NCBI GenBank assembly: GCA_035652095.1 | Contig: DASREM010000006.1 | Location: forward strand, 42,567-106,566 | Reading direction: 5' to 3' | Length of the DNA: 64,000 bases | Source: DASREM01 sp035652095 | Lineage (GTDB): Bacteria; Acidobacteriota; Terriglobia; Terriglobales; Acidobacteriaceae | Part shown: one piece after another, positions 53,546 to 62,301 of the stretch | How the letters are laid out: every line of letters begins with the position of its first letter | Numbering within the stretch: position 1 is the first letter of the stretch | Program-made: the position numbers and the translations under genes | The notes under the pieces: model-generated | What the model was told of the DNA's origin: nothing | The model's input: the letters and a program-made list of their open reading frames with translations, nothing else | The model's database searches: none

Positions 53546-54925
53546 CTACAGCGAGCGCAGGAAGTTCACGATGTCCTGTTGATTTTGTACGGAAAGGGCG
53601 TTGAAGTTGTTGACCACGGCATTCGCCTCCGAATTTCCGTACTGTCCATTACCGAGGCTGTAGTGGTCTTGAATCACCTGGAGCAAGTCCTTCGTCCTTC
53701 CGTCATGCAGGAAGAAGATTCGCTTGCCCAGTCCCCACAACGGAGCCGTACGGAATTCGTCTCCCCCGGCATATCCCTGCACAATGTTGTCGGCCAGGCC
53801 CGGCCCCATGTGATGCACCAGCAGGTCGGAGTAGAGATTCGCGGTGATGTTGCTGAGCGCAATCACGGATGATTTCCCGGTCTGCATCGATGGCGTGTGG
53901 CAAAGTGAGCAGCCGATATTGACGAACTGCACCGAGCCGTTCATTGCGGATTTCCCCATGGGCCCCGGTTTCGGGGCATCGAGGAACCGCATGAAGATCG
54001 AGATGTCTTCGGTCTGGCTGAAGGCCGCTGTCACTGTGGTCGCCGAGAAATTCTGATGGTCCTCGGGTGTTCCGTTCAGCACGCATCCACTCGTATCATC
54101 CCGCTCGTTCGGCAGGAGCGGGCTGGTGATCCCCATCTCGGTGTTGCCGGCTTCGGCCGAAAACGCCAGCATGGACGGTTCCTGCGCCTTCCAGCCAAAA
54201 CGGGAGATGGTGTTGCCCTGCCCGGTATAGTTTGGGTGTCCCGCGATGCCCAACCCCTGTTTCAACGTCAGGTTGGAATTCATGTTCGCGATGATGGTGC
54301 CGTCAGGAATTTCCTCCATCAGTCCAGTTCCGAACATCGGAGTAGGAATGCGAAAGCTGATGTTGCCGCTCGCGTAATTTCCTTCGAAGTCGTCCTGCGC
54401 CAGGTTGCAAGTGGGCGCGTCCGTCCGGCCCTTGATGGTGAACAGACTGTGAACCGACCCGTCCGGGGTGACTCCGTCCGGCTGATGGATGAAACGGGCA
54501 ATCAAGGCAGGCCCGCTGGAAACGACAAACGATGGAATCGTGTTTGTCGCCCCGTGGTCGCTGGCCGCGGCAATTTCAGGATTGATGGATGGACTCGTAC
54601 CACCCACCGCGGGCTGGTTGTGACAAACCGAGCAGATCACGGCATTGTATTTCGGCCCGAGCCCCAGACGAGTTCCGGAAATGCTGCCCGTAACCGAGGC
54701 GGTCTGCACAAAAAGCTGCGATCCCAAGGTGAACAAATTTGTCTGGCTTGTGGATAACCCGGCAATCGCAGTCCCGGCATTGGCCGGTCCACCCCGCACT
54801 CCCGGATCCTTCTGGGCCAATAGCGAAACGCTGCCCAGCAGGAAAACCAGCAATGCAGCTGAGCAAATGAGGGAGGCAGTCGCCCGGGCATCCACGCCCG
54901 ACGCTGCTTTAAGCTTTCGCAACAT
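53546..54925 (-). CDS. Di-haem oxidoreductase (thiol oxidoreductase/peroxidase-like)
   Basis: 459-aa exported c-type cytochrome. The N-terminal hydrophobic segment (LICSAALLVFLLGSVSLLAQ) is a signal peptide. Two haem-binding motifs are seen: CSVCH near residue 98 and CSLCH near residue 345. The spacing and the C-terminal pattern (TAPLWGLGKRIFFLHDGRTK) match the DHOR/DUF1111 family. Members are thought to act as periplasmic peroxidases or electron-transfer proteins; the exact reaction here is unknown. Confidence 0.85.
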   Translation of the reverse strand: MLRKLKAASGVDARATASLICSAALLVFLLGSVSLLAQKDPGVRGGPANAGTAIAGLSTSQTNLFTLGSQLFVQTASVTGSISGTRLGLGPKYNAVICSVCHNQPAVGGTSPSINPEIAAASDHGATNTIPSFVVSSGPALIARFIHQPDGVTPDGSVHSLFTIKGRTDAPTCNLAQDDFEGNYASGNISFRIPTPMFGTGLMEEIPDGTIIANMNSNLTLKQGLGIAGHPNYTGQGNTISRFGWKAQEPSMLAFSAEAGNTEMGITSPLLPNERDDTSGCVLNGTPEDHQNFSATTVTAAFSQTEDISIFMRFLDAPKPGPMGKSAMNGSVQFVNIGCSLCHTPSMQTGKSSVIALSNITANLYSDLLVHHMGPGLADNIVQGYAGGDEFRTAPLWGLGKRIFFLHDGRTKDLLQVIQDHYSLGNGQYGNSEANAVVNNFNALSVQNQQDIVNFLRSL

Positions 54926-55211
54926 CGACGATATCTCCTAGTGCTGGAACACGATCTGTTTGACTTTGCGCCGCTTCGGTCCCCTTATCTCGGTGTGGAA
55001 CGACGCTCTACTTCGTGGCGCTATCCTTAATTCATTCCCGGCAGGTGTGCCGGAGCCAACGGGGAAGACCTGAGTATCGGCACGTGAGCTGCCATTGTAC
55101 ACATGCACGAGAGAGTTGCCTGCATGGACACTTAGCTCGTACCGCGGTGGAGGTCTCATCACAGGAAAGGCAAAATCCTGCACATATTGTGACTTGCACC
55201 TGCAAACCTGC

Positions 55212-55964
55212 TTATTGGTAGCTGTTCGGGCAGGGCAGGTAGGGAGTGGCTTGTCCGCCATCGAGCTGGTTTATGACCGATTCCTGTACCTGTACCCACT
55301 TGCCGGACTGGTTTTGATAATACTTCCAGTCATAGAGCCCAATCTGGTACCCGAGGCTGAAGACCTCCATGTACGCACAATTGCCATAACTGGAATCGCA
55401 GGTGTACTGATATCGAAAATATCGGGTAGACACGGTCCCCAGATTCCCCCCGGTGTTGACTTGCACCGGGGCCGAAACGCTGTTCACCACGTACCCCAGG
55501 CTTTGGGTTTGCGTGGATTGGCAATTTGCATAGGAATTGTAGTTGGTGCGTGACGACGCGATCTTGACCGGCGCAGCAGCCTTACCCATGGGCACGCATC
55601 TGCGGGACATCGGCAGATCGGTTGAGAACCTCTTGAAGCTCGTCGGATCGGTCCAGCCGAGTTCCGTGGTGCGATCGTAAACATAATTCGTGTCGAACGA
55701 TTTGACGTCCCACGGATAACCGAGCGCGCTCTTGGTCCAAACAAAATACCCGCTGGCGGCGAAACCTGCGCCCAGGTCCGGCACTACCGTCGTGTAGATG
55801 GGGTTGGCGTTGCCCGGTCCCATGTAACTCGCAAGCCGGTTCGGATATCCCATCGCGAAGTACTGCATCATGTCTTCCGAACCGGCAGGACAAGAGAAGG
55901 TTTGCGCAAAGACGGTGGCGTTCGCGGCCAGGCAGAGGATGGCGAGGAAAGTCAGCTTGAACAC
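55212..55964 (-). CDS. Unknown secreted protein, Cys- and Tyr-rich
   Basis: 250 aa from the GTG at 55964, which has GAGG 5 nt upstream and opens a good signal peptide (FKLTFLAILCLAANATVFA). The mature protein holds about six Cys residues (for example FSCPAGSEDMM, RRCVPMGK, YANCQST, YTCDSSYGNCAYM) suitable for disulfides, and is rich in Tyr, Ser and Asn. I do not recognise the family. It is flanked by the di-haem cytochrome gene on the same strand, with a gene-free gap of about 290 nt between them in which I see nothing. Confidence 0.6.
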   Translation of the reverse strand: MFKLTFLAILCLAANATVFAQTFSCPAGSEDMMQYFAMGYPNRLASYMGPGNANPIYTTVVPDLGAGFAASGYFVWTKSALGYPWDVKSFDTNYVYDRTTELGWTDPTSFKRFSTDLPMSRRCVPMGKAAAPVKIASSRTNYNSYANCQSTQTQSLGYVVNSVSAPVQVNTGGNLGTVSTRYFRYQYTCDSSYGNCAYMEVFSLGYQIGLYDWKYYQNQSGKWVQVQESVINQLDGGQATPYLPCPNSYQ

Positions 55965-56595
55965 AGTAACCTCAAAATAGTGCGCGAAAGAGTGTGGTTG
56001 AGCACGGCATGCTGGACTCCGTTCCATATGTTTCGGAACGGGTCTGCGTACGCCTTAAGCCAGAAAATTTCCGGGAAGCCGACATTCTATCCCGGCTGTA
56101 CACAGGCTGCGATTCATGCCAAGAAATAAAAATTAAGGGTGGCTTTTTTTCTAAAGCGAAGTAAGGGGAAGGCCCTAACCTCTCTCTTTCAAACACGACT
56201 CTTCAGTATTCAGTCAGCGGACCCAGCCATTGCAGCGGAAAATGAAAGGCAGCCTCCTGTAGCGGGAGGGTGTATGAGCGAAGCGGATTTTAATTTGGCT
56301 GAGCGCGATGCGCTGGGGAGAAGGAAACACTAGCTGGATGATGCGCCTGAAATCCGACGTTACTCATCGCGAACCGCCGGATGCTGCTGGAATTACATTC
56401 ATATTTAATCGGCCAACCCGGTACCATGCAGGCCACGACGAACCGTCAGCGTGGCCTGGGCTTGGACGCATCCCGGCCTGGCATCAGGAAGGGACCGGCC
56501 GGGATCCGAACGGGCACTCGAAGAAGCCCGTCGCATGCAGACCTACACGACACCTCCCAAGGTCCTCGCTGAACGCACTGCGTTCCAAATCACGT
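55965..56595. other. Gene-poor region with inverted repeats
   Basis: No convincing gene in about 630 nt: open frames here are short and low-quality. One inverted repeat is present, ATCCCGGCC (56470-56478) with GGCCGGGAT (56497-56505). The region before 56030 should hold the promoter of the secreted-protein gene on the minus strand. Confidence 0.4.
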
Positions 56596-56632
56596 GACTC
56601 GGCCTGCACCTCTTTCTGGTCCAGGCCGAGTC
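56596..56632 (-). terminator. Hairpin downstream of the sugar dehydrogenase gene
   Basis: An 11-bp perfect stem (GACTCGGCCTG / CAGGCCGAGTC) with a 15-nt loop lies 13 nt after the stop on the minus strand. No clear T-tract follows, so termination efficiency is uncertain. Confidence 0.5.
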
Positions 56633-56645
56633 CCGATCAGAACAA

Positions 56646-57800
56646 TCAGCCTTGCACCAACTTGAAAACAGTTCCTGAGCCGTAGTCCAAAAGATACAAC
56701 TCACCTGCTGTATCCTGGCCGAAACCGCTGATGATCTTCCCGCTCGACAAAAGCTGAACGCGCGTCCAGGTTCCGGAGCTCTGTTTCAAACCCCAGATGG
56801 TGCCGCTCAGGTAGTCACCGAAGACGTAGGCGCCTCGCAGTCCGGGAACCGCCGACCCACGGTAAACGAACCCTCCAATGACGGCCTCGCCCTCCGAATG
56901 GCTGTATTCGGCAATCGGGAGAGTCAGTCCCGTCATGTTGCAGGTGGTGGCGTTGTAACAGTGAAATCCTTCCATGATGTTCCAACCATAGTTCAGGCCT
57001 TTTTGGATGATGTCCACTTCTTCCCACGAGTCCTGCCCCACATCGCCGGCGAACAACTGTTTGGTGCCGCGGTCGAAGGAAAACTTCCAGGGATTGCGCA
57101 GCCCGTACGCCCAGATTTCCCCCTTGGCATTAGGATCCCCTACAAAGGGATTGTCCGCTGGGATCGCATAAGGTGATCCGGAATCGATATCAATTCGCAG
57201 TATCTTACCCAGCAGGACGCCCAGATCCTGTCCGTTGCCAAAGGGATCGCCTCCGGATCCGCCATCCCCGAAAGAGATGTACAGGTACTTATCCGGGCCA
57301 AAGCCCAGTTGCCCTCCGTTGTGGTTGTCGAAGGGTTGATCGACGACCAGGATTTGAGTTTCTGTTGTATCCGCAATGTTGGGGTCGCTCGCAGATACGT
57401 GGTATTCGGCGATCACGCTTTGTAGCTGTCCACTCACACGGCGCGTGTAGTCCACGAAGAAACGCCCGGTTTGAGAGTACGAGGGATGGAATGCGAGGCC
57501 GAGTAAACCCTTCTCTCCTCCGAACTCGATCTTTGCGCTGAGGTCCAGGAATGGAGTGGAAAGTAAACTTCCGTTCTGAACAATGCGAATCTTACCGGTT
57601 TGTTCTACCAGGAACAGGCGCCCGGTGCCGTCCCGTGGTGTCTCCATGTCTACCGGAGAACTAAGTCCCGTCACAAAGCTCTGCAAAGCTATTCTCGGGG
57701 CAGCCAAGGCACTGCAGCACACCAGCAGAACGAACATTAAGGTGAAGGTAAGTGGCAGCACCGTTGTTCTTGGTCGTTGGGGAAGGGCGGACTTGCTCAT
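56646..57800 (-). CDS. PQQ-dependent sugar dehydrogenase-type beta-propeller
   Basis: 384-aa exported protein. The start at ATG 57800 has a perfect AGGAGG four bases upstream; the longer frame to 57890 is not supported. The signal peptide region is LPLTFTLMFVLLVCCSALAA. The mature protein fits the glucose/sorbosone dehydrogenase (GSDH, YliI-like) propeller: MVDMETPRDGTG-like opening around VDMETPRDGTGRLFLVEQTG, GLLGLAFHPSY, FDNHNGGQLGFGPDKYLYIS, and IWAYGLRNPWKFSFDRGT. Such enzymes oxidise sugars in the periplasm using PQQ or act as non-enzymatic propellers. No PQQ biosynthesis genes are in the window. Confidence 0.85.
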   Translation of the reverse strand: MSKSALPQRPRTTVLPLTFTLMFVLLVCCSALAAPRIALQSFVTGLSSPVDMETPRDGTGRLFLVEQTGKIRIVQNGSLLSTPFLDLSAKIEFGGEKGLLGLAFHPSYSQTGRFFVDYTRRVSGQLQSVIAEYHVSASDPNIADTTETQILVVDQPFDNHNGGQLGFGPDKYLYISFGDGGSGGDPFGNGQDLGVLLGKILRIDIDSGSPYAIPADNPFVGDPNAKGEIWAYGLRNPWKFSFDRGTKQLFAGDVGQDSWEEVDIIQKGLNYGWNIMEGFHCYNATTCNMTGLTLPIAEYSHSEGEAVIGGFVYRGSAVPGLRGAYVFGDYLSGTIWGLKQSSGTWTRVQLLSSGKIISGFGQDTAGELYLLDYGSGTVFKLVQG

Positions 57801-58209
57801 AAAACCTCCTGAGTGGGAACAGGTGAATGGTTGAACGGTCCTTCTCAGATGCCTGCGATCGAGTTTTGGTCTGAGGAAATCCCGGCGCATTCCCAGAAAT
57901 GCCGGAGCGCATTGAGGTCGCGCTCACCCAAGCGAGACCTCCTCCTTTGCAGCGTAACAAAATTGCCGCCATCTTTCTTGGGTTTAGCAGGCAAGCGAGA
58001 CTCGGACGGCGGAACTGTTCCTGTCAAGCGTTTCAACTTTCATAGCGGGCAATTAGTCGGCCGGGGGCACGCCATTGGACCCTGCCAAGCATGCGCGGCA
58101 CCATACCCTTCGTTGTCATCATGGGAGAAGAAGCGATACTTCCAGCTCGAGCGCAAGGCTCCAAAATCATCTTCCGAACCGCGTGGTAAACTGTTCTTCC
58201 GCACACGCC
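57801..58209. other. Intergenic region before the tRNA remnant
   Basis: About 410 nt with no gene I can support. A 237-aa frame crosses it but has no family character and runs through the tRNA remnant. The part next to 57800 carries the ribosome site and presumably the promoter of the sugar dehydrogenase gene. Confidence 0.4.
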
Positions 58210-58250
58210 GGAGAGGTGGCAGAGTGGCCGAATGCGGCGGTTTGCTAAAC
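58210..58250 (+). pseudogene. 5' half of tRNA-Ser(GCU)
   Basis: The 41 nt from GGAGAGGTGGCAGAGTGG onward match the 5' half of a serine tRNA: acceptor strand GGAGAGG, D-stem GCA/TGC with a normal D-loop, and an anticodon loop TTGCTAA with anticodon GCU. Pairing of the anticodon stem fails after two pairs (GCGGT against ACGTT). No variable arm, T-arm or acceptor 3' strand follows. The gene is therefore cut inside the anticodon arm. This is the point where accessory DNA begins. Confidence 0.75.
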
Positions 58251-58585
58251 GTTCCACCTCATTACCGCTTCAATATTTTTAACAACTTACAATTGGGTGA
58301 AGGCTGCTCCAAGTGGGGGCCGTGTGCCTCATTCGGGTCTCTTTGCTCCCCACATTGCTCCCCGATATGGCTCGGTTCTACCGTTTATCTCACCAGGGCA
58401 GTCAGGCGGCGGCTTAGAAAGCTCCGCCAGGTGGAATGTTTGTGCGGTATTCCTAAATTAGCACGCAATCCAGTACAAATACTCTGCACCGCGTGTGTCA
58501 TTGTCTTCTCAGCAACATGTTCCTGACGGATAATCGTCTGTTCTGCTGACTTGGACGGCGGCGTTTAGGAATAAAGGGGGTGATT
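58251..58585. other. Junction region between tRNA remnant and pilin fragment
   Basis: About 335 nt with no supported gene. A short minus-strand frame of about 45 codons ends near the tRNA remnant, which could be the tail of a lost integrase, but nothing in it is diagnostic. Confidence 0.3.
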
Positions 58586-58768
58586 ATGCGGAGAGAGCGT
58601 GGTTTTTCTTTAATCGAACTACTCATTGTGGTCGCCATGATCATCATCATAGTTTCCATGGCAATTCCAAACCTATTACGAGCCCGAATGTCTGCAAACG
58701 AGGCATCCGCCGTAGGCTCTGTCCGCGCCATCAACACAGCGCAACTGATGTATGTGTCACGGGTGTGA
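58586..58768 (+). pseudogene. Truncated type IV pilin (N-terminal 60 residues)
   Basis: An excellent type III/IV prepilin start: MRRERG then FSLIELLIVVAMIIIIVSMA, with Gly before the cleavage site and Glu at mature position 5. It continues through the usual helix (IPNLLRARMSANEASAVGSV, then RAINTAQLMY). It stops abruptly at a TGA after VSRV, with no globular domain, and the next frame is RHS. GGGGGTG precedes the start. The membrane-anchoring part could still be made, but no pilus body is encoded. Confidence 0.8.
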
Positions 58769-60411
58769 ACTACACAGTTAGCGATACTGCTGGGGAGCCG
58801 ATTGGCTCGTTGACGAATGTGACATTCGGGTCGAGCGACTACGATGACTTCCAATATGATGTCAACACGGGCCGCATGACTCAGTACAAATTCCACCAAG
58901 GGACGACGAACACGGTGACCGGCGCTCTGGGTTGGAACAGCGACGGCACACTTGCCTCACTGGGCATCACTGATCAGGTAAATACCGCGAATTCCCAGAA
59001 TTGCACGTTCAACTACGACGATCTGGCGCGGCTCTCCACGACGAACTGTGGGACCAGCATTTGGAACCAGCAGTTTGGATACGATCCCTACGGTAACATT
59101 AGCAAAACGGTGCCGACCGGAAGCACGGGAATCTCTTTCCAGGCGACGTACTCGACAGGAACTAACTCCAAAAACTGGCTAACGCAAATTGGAAGCCTTG
59201 TTCCCACCTACGACAATAATGGGAACATGACGAATGACACGGTCCACGCGTACACTTGGGATGCGGAGGGCAAGATGTTGAGTGTCGATTCCACCTCCGT
59301 GAAGCTCACGTACGACGCACTCGGCAGAATAGTGGAGCAGAATCGAGGCTCTGTGTACACGCAAATTGTGTACTCACCAAGCGGAAATAAGCTGGCACTG
59401 ATGAATGGACAGACCTTGGTCAAGGCATTCGTTCCGCTTCCCGGAGGCGCGACCGCAGTTTACGCCCCAGGGACAACAGGTCCAAGTTACTGGCGTCACT
59501 CAGACTGGCTTGGCAGTTCAAGATTGGCTACGACACAGAGCCGAACGAAGTATTTCGATGTTTCTTACGCGCCATACGGGGAGAATTACAAAGACTCAGG
59601 CACGACAGATTACAGCTTTACTGGCCAGCAGCAGGACACGATGGGCAACTACTACGACTTTTTGTTTCGCCAGTACAGTCAGGTTCAGGGACGGTGGCTG
59701 TCACCTGATCCAGCCGGAGTAGGGGTGGCAAACCCAGCGAACCCTCAGACTTGGAATCGGTATGCATACGTCCTGAACAAGGCAACAACGCTAACCGACA
59801 TGGCAGGTTTGGAGGATGACGGTTGTCTCACTATAGATGTAGCTCCGGAATGTGCTGAACAAGGAACTAACGGAGGCGGCGAAAGCCCGGACGAGTGGGA
59901 TGGTTTTGAGGGGGCCTGGCAGGGCGCGTGGCTTGACGCCAGTCAAGGTGGAGTCTCTCACGACTTGGCTGGGTTCATATCGAACTACAACGACATCTAC
60001 GTGTTCGGCGGGAAGTATTACGACCTTCCCGGCAAAGAGGATGAAGCGGCTCGGGCATTATACAAGTTTAATGACCCATGTGTGTTTACCCAGAAGAATG
60101 GCAGCTACACGGTGGATACTACTATTGGGAGTCAAGGACAGTGTGAGAGCGCGGGCGGGCATTGGGTACCACCAGACACAAAGTTCTCGGTAGACGGTAA
60201 GGGGAACGTCACTACGAGCACACCAAGTGTGATCTCCCCTACGGCTTGTCTATACTGGCAGATGGCCAATTGGCAGCTTAGGGGAGTGGGACTCTATGCT
60301 ACAGCAGTCGGCGTGACTGCCGAGGTAGGTATACCGCTACTCGCCGTTAACTTAATATCGACTATCGCACAGAATTCTTTTTGCAGTGGTGGCGGGGCCA
60401 CTCACTGGTAG
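58765..60411 (+). CDS. C-terminal part of an RHS/YD-repeat protein with variable tip
   Basis: 548-aa frame that lacks a signal peptide and most of the usual RHS barrel, so it is a decapitated gene. YD repeats are clear (for example FQYDVNTGRMTQYKF, FNYDDLARLSTTN, LTYDALGRIVEQN). The RHS-associated core follows at about residues 290-345 (YDFLFRQYSQVQGRWLSPDP, TWNRYAYVLNKATTLTDMAG). After this boundary the ~200-residue tip is unique (starting LEDDGCLTIDVAPECAEQ) and ends in a hydrophobic helix; tips of this kind are often toxins. I cannot name the tip. The frame remains open a few codons upstream into the pilin fragment, so it arose by fusion or deletion. Confidence 0.78.
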   Translation: MNYTVSDTAGEPIGSLTNVTFGSSDYDDFQYDVNTGRMTQYKFHQGTTNTVTGALGWNSDGTLASLGITDQVNTANSQNCTFNYDDLARLSTTNCGTSIWNQQFGYDPYGNISKTVPTGSTGISFQATYSTGTNSKNWLTQIGSLVPTYDNNGNMTNDTVHAYTWDAEGKMLSVDSTSVKLTYDALGRIVEQNRGSVYTQIVYSPSGNKLALMNGQTLVKAFVPLPGGATAVYAPGTTGPSYWRHSDWLGSSRLATTQSRTKYFDVSYAPYGENYKDSGTTDYSFTGQQQDTMGNYYDFLFRQYSQVQGRWLSPDPAGVGVANPANPQTWNRYAYVLNKATTLTDMAGLEDDGCLTIDVAPECAEQGTNGGGESPDEWDGFEGAWQGAWLDASQGGVSHDLAGFISNYNDIYVFGGKYYDLPGKEDEAARALYKFNDPCVFTQKNGSYTVDTTIGSQGQCESAGGHWVPPDTKFSVDGKGNVTTSTPSVISPTACLYWQMANWQLRGVGLYATAVGVTAEVGIPLLAVNLISTIAQNSFCSGGGATHW

Positions 60412-60425
60412 GAGAGAGGCGGAAA

Positions 60426-60839
60426 ATGCAAGGAGACAAAAATTACGGTGGTTTGGGACGACGTTACTTTTCCCGCCCGCCATTTCAGTCATACCATTTC
60501 GGGCTTAGCACACTGCTCCTTTTCATCGTGATCTTCGAAGCCGTCTACTACAGTATTCGCTTCGCGCCGCATCTGAATGGTGAGACGCTGGCGTCCATGG
60601 CTTTCCCTGCACTAGTAGCCACGGTCCTGTGGGCTCGTGTGCTAATAGCGCACCGAGATGTGAATCGGACCTACCATCCTAACGAGGGCGCCCTGGAAGT
60701 TGCAGGAAATCAGACGACTGAGAAGCTCCTCAATAGCCTGGCATATATTTTGTACGCAGGTTTCGGGCTTGCAATGTTTGCTCTAGGCTCTCTTTATGTG
60801 GCCTCAGCGAGAGCCATCGCTGAGGCGTCACGTCGCTAA
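60426..60839 (+). CDS. Small membrane protein after RHS tip, candidate immunity protein
   Basis: 137 aa, starting 14 nt after the RHS stop with GAGAGAGGCGG just upstream. Three hydrophobic helices are visible (LSTLLLFIVIFEAVYYSIRF, ASMAFPALVATVLWARVLIA, LAYILYAGFGLAMFALGSLY). I know no family for it. Position right behind a variable RHS tip and a membrane location would suit an immunity role against a membrane-active toxin; this is inference only. Confidence 0.6.
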   Translation: MQGDKNYGGLGRRYFSRPPFQSYHFGLSTLLLFIVIFEAVYYSIRFAPHLNGETLASMAFPALVATVLWARVLIAHRDVNRTYHPNEGALEVAGNQTTEKLLNSLAYILYAGFGLAMFALGSLYVASARAIAEASRR

Positions 60840-60998
60840 CCCAGGGTGTACTTAAGGTGTTCAGTATTGCCACCTTGACGTATAGGAAAAATAAGAATCG
60901 TCTTCCGAAAATAATAGCGACCTGCCGCTATACCGGAATGCACAAACCAATGAAGAGCCAAACTCTGGGTTTCTTAGAATAGTTAATCATCACAAAAA

Positions 60999-61015
60999 GA
61001 CCCGCGTGTGGGGTC
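60999..61015. terminator. Hairpin terminator
   Basis: GACCC and GGGTC pair around a 7-nt loop, with AAAAA before and ATTTT after, so it could stop transcription in either direction. It lies in the otherwise gene-free 355 nt between the membrane protein and the transposase. Confidence 0.6.
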
Positions 61016-61166
61016 ATTTTCGACGAGAGCACGTTGCTTTCAGGGACGGCAGCTCTGTCTAGAAAATCCTCGACACCCAAAGACTCTGGGAATGGCGGTT
61101 TCTCAACCGGGTGGTGCTGTGTAGAAATACGTTATGTCCTTCGAGCGTTGCAATATAGAGCGGTGT

Positions 61167-61203
61167 CCGTCGTCAAAGCGTCCTTTACGCTAGGCTACGA
61201 CGG
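61167..61203. repeat. 37-nt hairpin across the transposase stop codon
   Basis: Outer arms CCGTCGT (61167-61173) and ACGACGG (61197-61203) and inner arms AGCGT (61177-61181) and ACGCT (61187-61191) form a two-tier stem with a CCTTT loop. The structure includes the transposase stop at 61195-61197. It could be the origin end (oriIS-type hairpin) of an IS91 element, or a terminator or attenuator. Confidence 0.55.
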
Positions 61204-62301
61204 AGCGAGCCAGCCCACCCGATGCATAACTTGGCCGTTGCTATCGGCGAGTGGATCGGTGCCGAAGGTTTTCCAGCGGAGCCAGCGCCAGCTAAATCGG
61301 GGAGGATGAGGACGTTTCTTTTGCCTCAGGACGGTAAATATAGCGCCCCACGTACACGCCTTAGCACGGGGAGCGAGCAGACCGAAGTAGCGCATTGCGT
61401 GCGCCCCTCGATTCGGCACCTGTTCTTTTAAGATAACGAGAAACTGTTCGTTTGAAAATCGAACCCTGCAAAAGCGATTATGGTTCCTGGTATCTTTCGC
61501 GAGGTATTCAACTTCGTGGCCGGTTACCCTCTGGAGACGATGCTGCGCGACCGGGGGACGCCGAACATACCTGCCGACGTAGCGCAAAAAATGCCGCTTC
61601 GACATTCCATGACTAATGTGAATATGCCATTTGCGATTGTATTGCAGCTCGAAAAGGGTTCTGAGATCCTCGTTCGAGAGCTCGGATCTGACGACCTCAG
61701 CTGCCAGAGCCTCCGCAAGATAAGCAATCACGGCATAGCGCCAAGCCTGCATCAATTCCATACATGCTTGTTTTCCATAATCTAAACGAGGTAGCCAAGC
61801 GCCTTGCGAATTTTGCAAGCCACCCTCTGAGACCAGAACGTGCAGATGAGGATAGAAATTTAAGAAGCCTCCAAAGGTGTGCGGCACGACAATCACCAGC
61901 ACTCGCGCACGATACCGCGCTTTGACCCACTGCTGTATGGCCTCTGCCGCCATTGCAGACATTCCAGCGAGAAGATGCCGATTCTGTTGGAGAATCGGCC
62001 AGAACTCACATGGCATGGTAAGAGTAATCCCTCGATATGCAATATCCGGCAGAATGGCCTCCAAGTCGGCCTGCCATGCCTCCGTCGAGCGCTGTCCACA
62101 GCTCGTGCAAAATTTGGATTTACAGGTGTGATACACAAGTTTCACTTCAGCGCCCGAACTGTAGACCTCGGCTCCTAAGGTGATGGTCCCACACGCAAGG
62201 ACTTTTAAGAAGTTCTCCCGAATGTTGGTCGGTGTACCAGGGTGATCCCACAGATGCCGGGTAGCCCGCAAGAGTTCCTTGATCGGATGCTGTTCTCTCA
62301 C
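61195..62301 (-). CDS. IS91-family HUH transposase
   Basis: 368-aa rolling-circle-type transposase. An N-terminal zinc-binding domain is seen (C60, C65 and C68 in YHTCKSKFCTSCGQRSTEAW). The HUH motif is H152-L-H154 in YPHLHVLVSEGG. The Y2 motif is Y241 and Y245 in RYVGRYVRRPPVA. All key residues are present, so it may be active. The GTG start overlaps the ParB-like gene stop. Length and motifs match IS91/ISCR transposases; there is no helicase domain. Confidence 0.92.
   Translation of the reverse strand: MREQHPIKELLRATRHLWDHPGTPTNIRENFLKVLACGTITLGAEVYSSGAEVKLVYHTCKSKFCTSCGQRSTEAWQADLEAILPDIAYRGITLTMPCEFWPILQQNRHLLAGMSAMAAEAIQQWVKARYRARVLVIVVPHTFGGFLNFYPHLHVLVSEGGLQNSQGAWLPRLDYGKQACMELMQAWRYAVIAYLAEALAAEVVRSELSNEDLRTLFELQYNRKWHIHISHGMSKRHFLRYVGRYVRRPPVAQHRLQRVTGHEVEYLAKDTRNHNRFCRVRFSNEQFLVILKEQVPNRGAHAMRYFGLLAPRAKACTWGAIFTVLRQKKRPHPPRFSWRWLRWKTFGTDPLADSNGQVMHRVGWLAPS

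Noticed and set aside
56308..56685. 125-aa plus-strand frame in the gap before the sugar dehydrogenase
   Set aside because: It overlaps the end of the dehydrogenase and the terminator hairpin and has no protein-like pattern.
58251..58420. Minus-strand frame of about 45 codons ending at the tRNA remnant, possibly an integrase tail
   Set aside because: No tyrosine-recombinase motif (R-H-R-Y) is present and an open frame of this length is likely by chance.
57813..58526. 237-aa plus-strand frame over the intergenic region
   Set aside because: It runs through the tRNA remnant and the 5' leader of the sugar dehydrogenase gene, with no recognisable domain; chance open frame in GC-rich DNA.
61480..61785. 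101-aa plus-strand frame inside the transposase gene
   Set aside because: Antisense shadow of the transposase, without a start signal or family.
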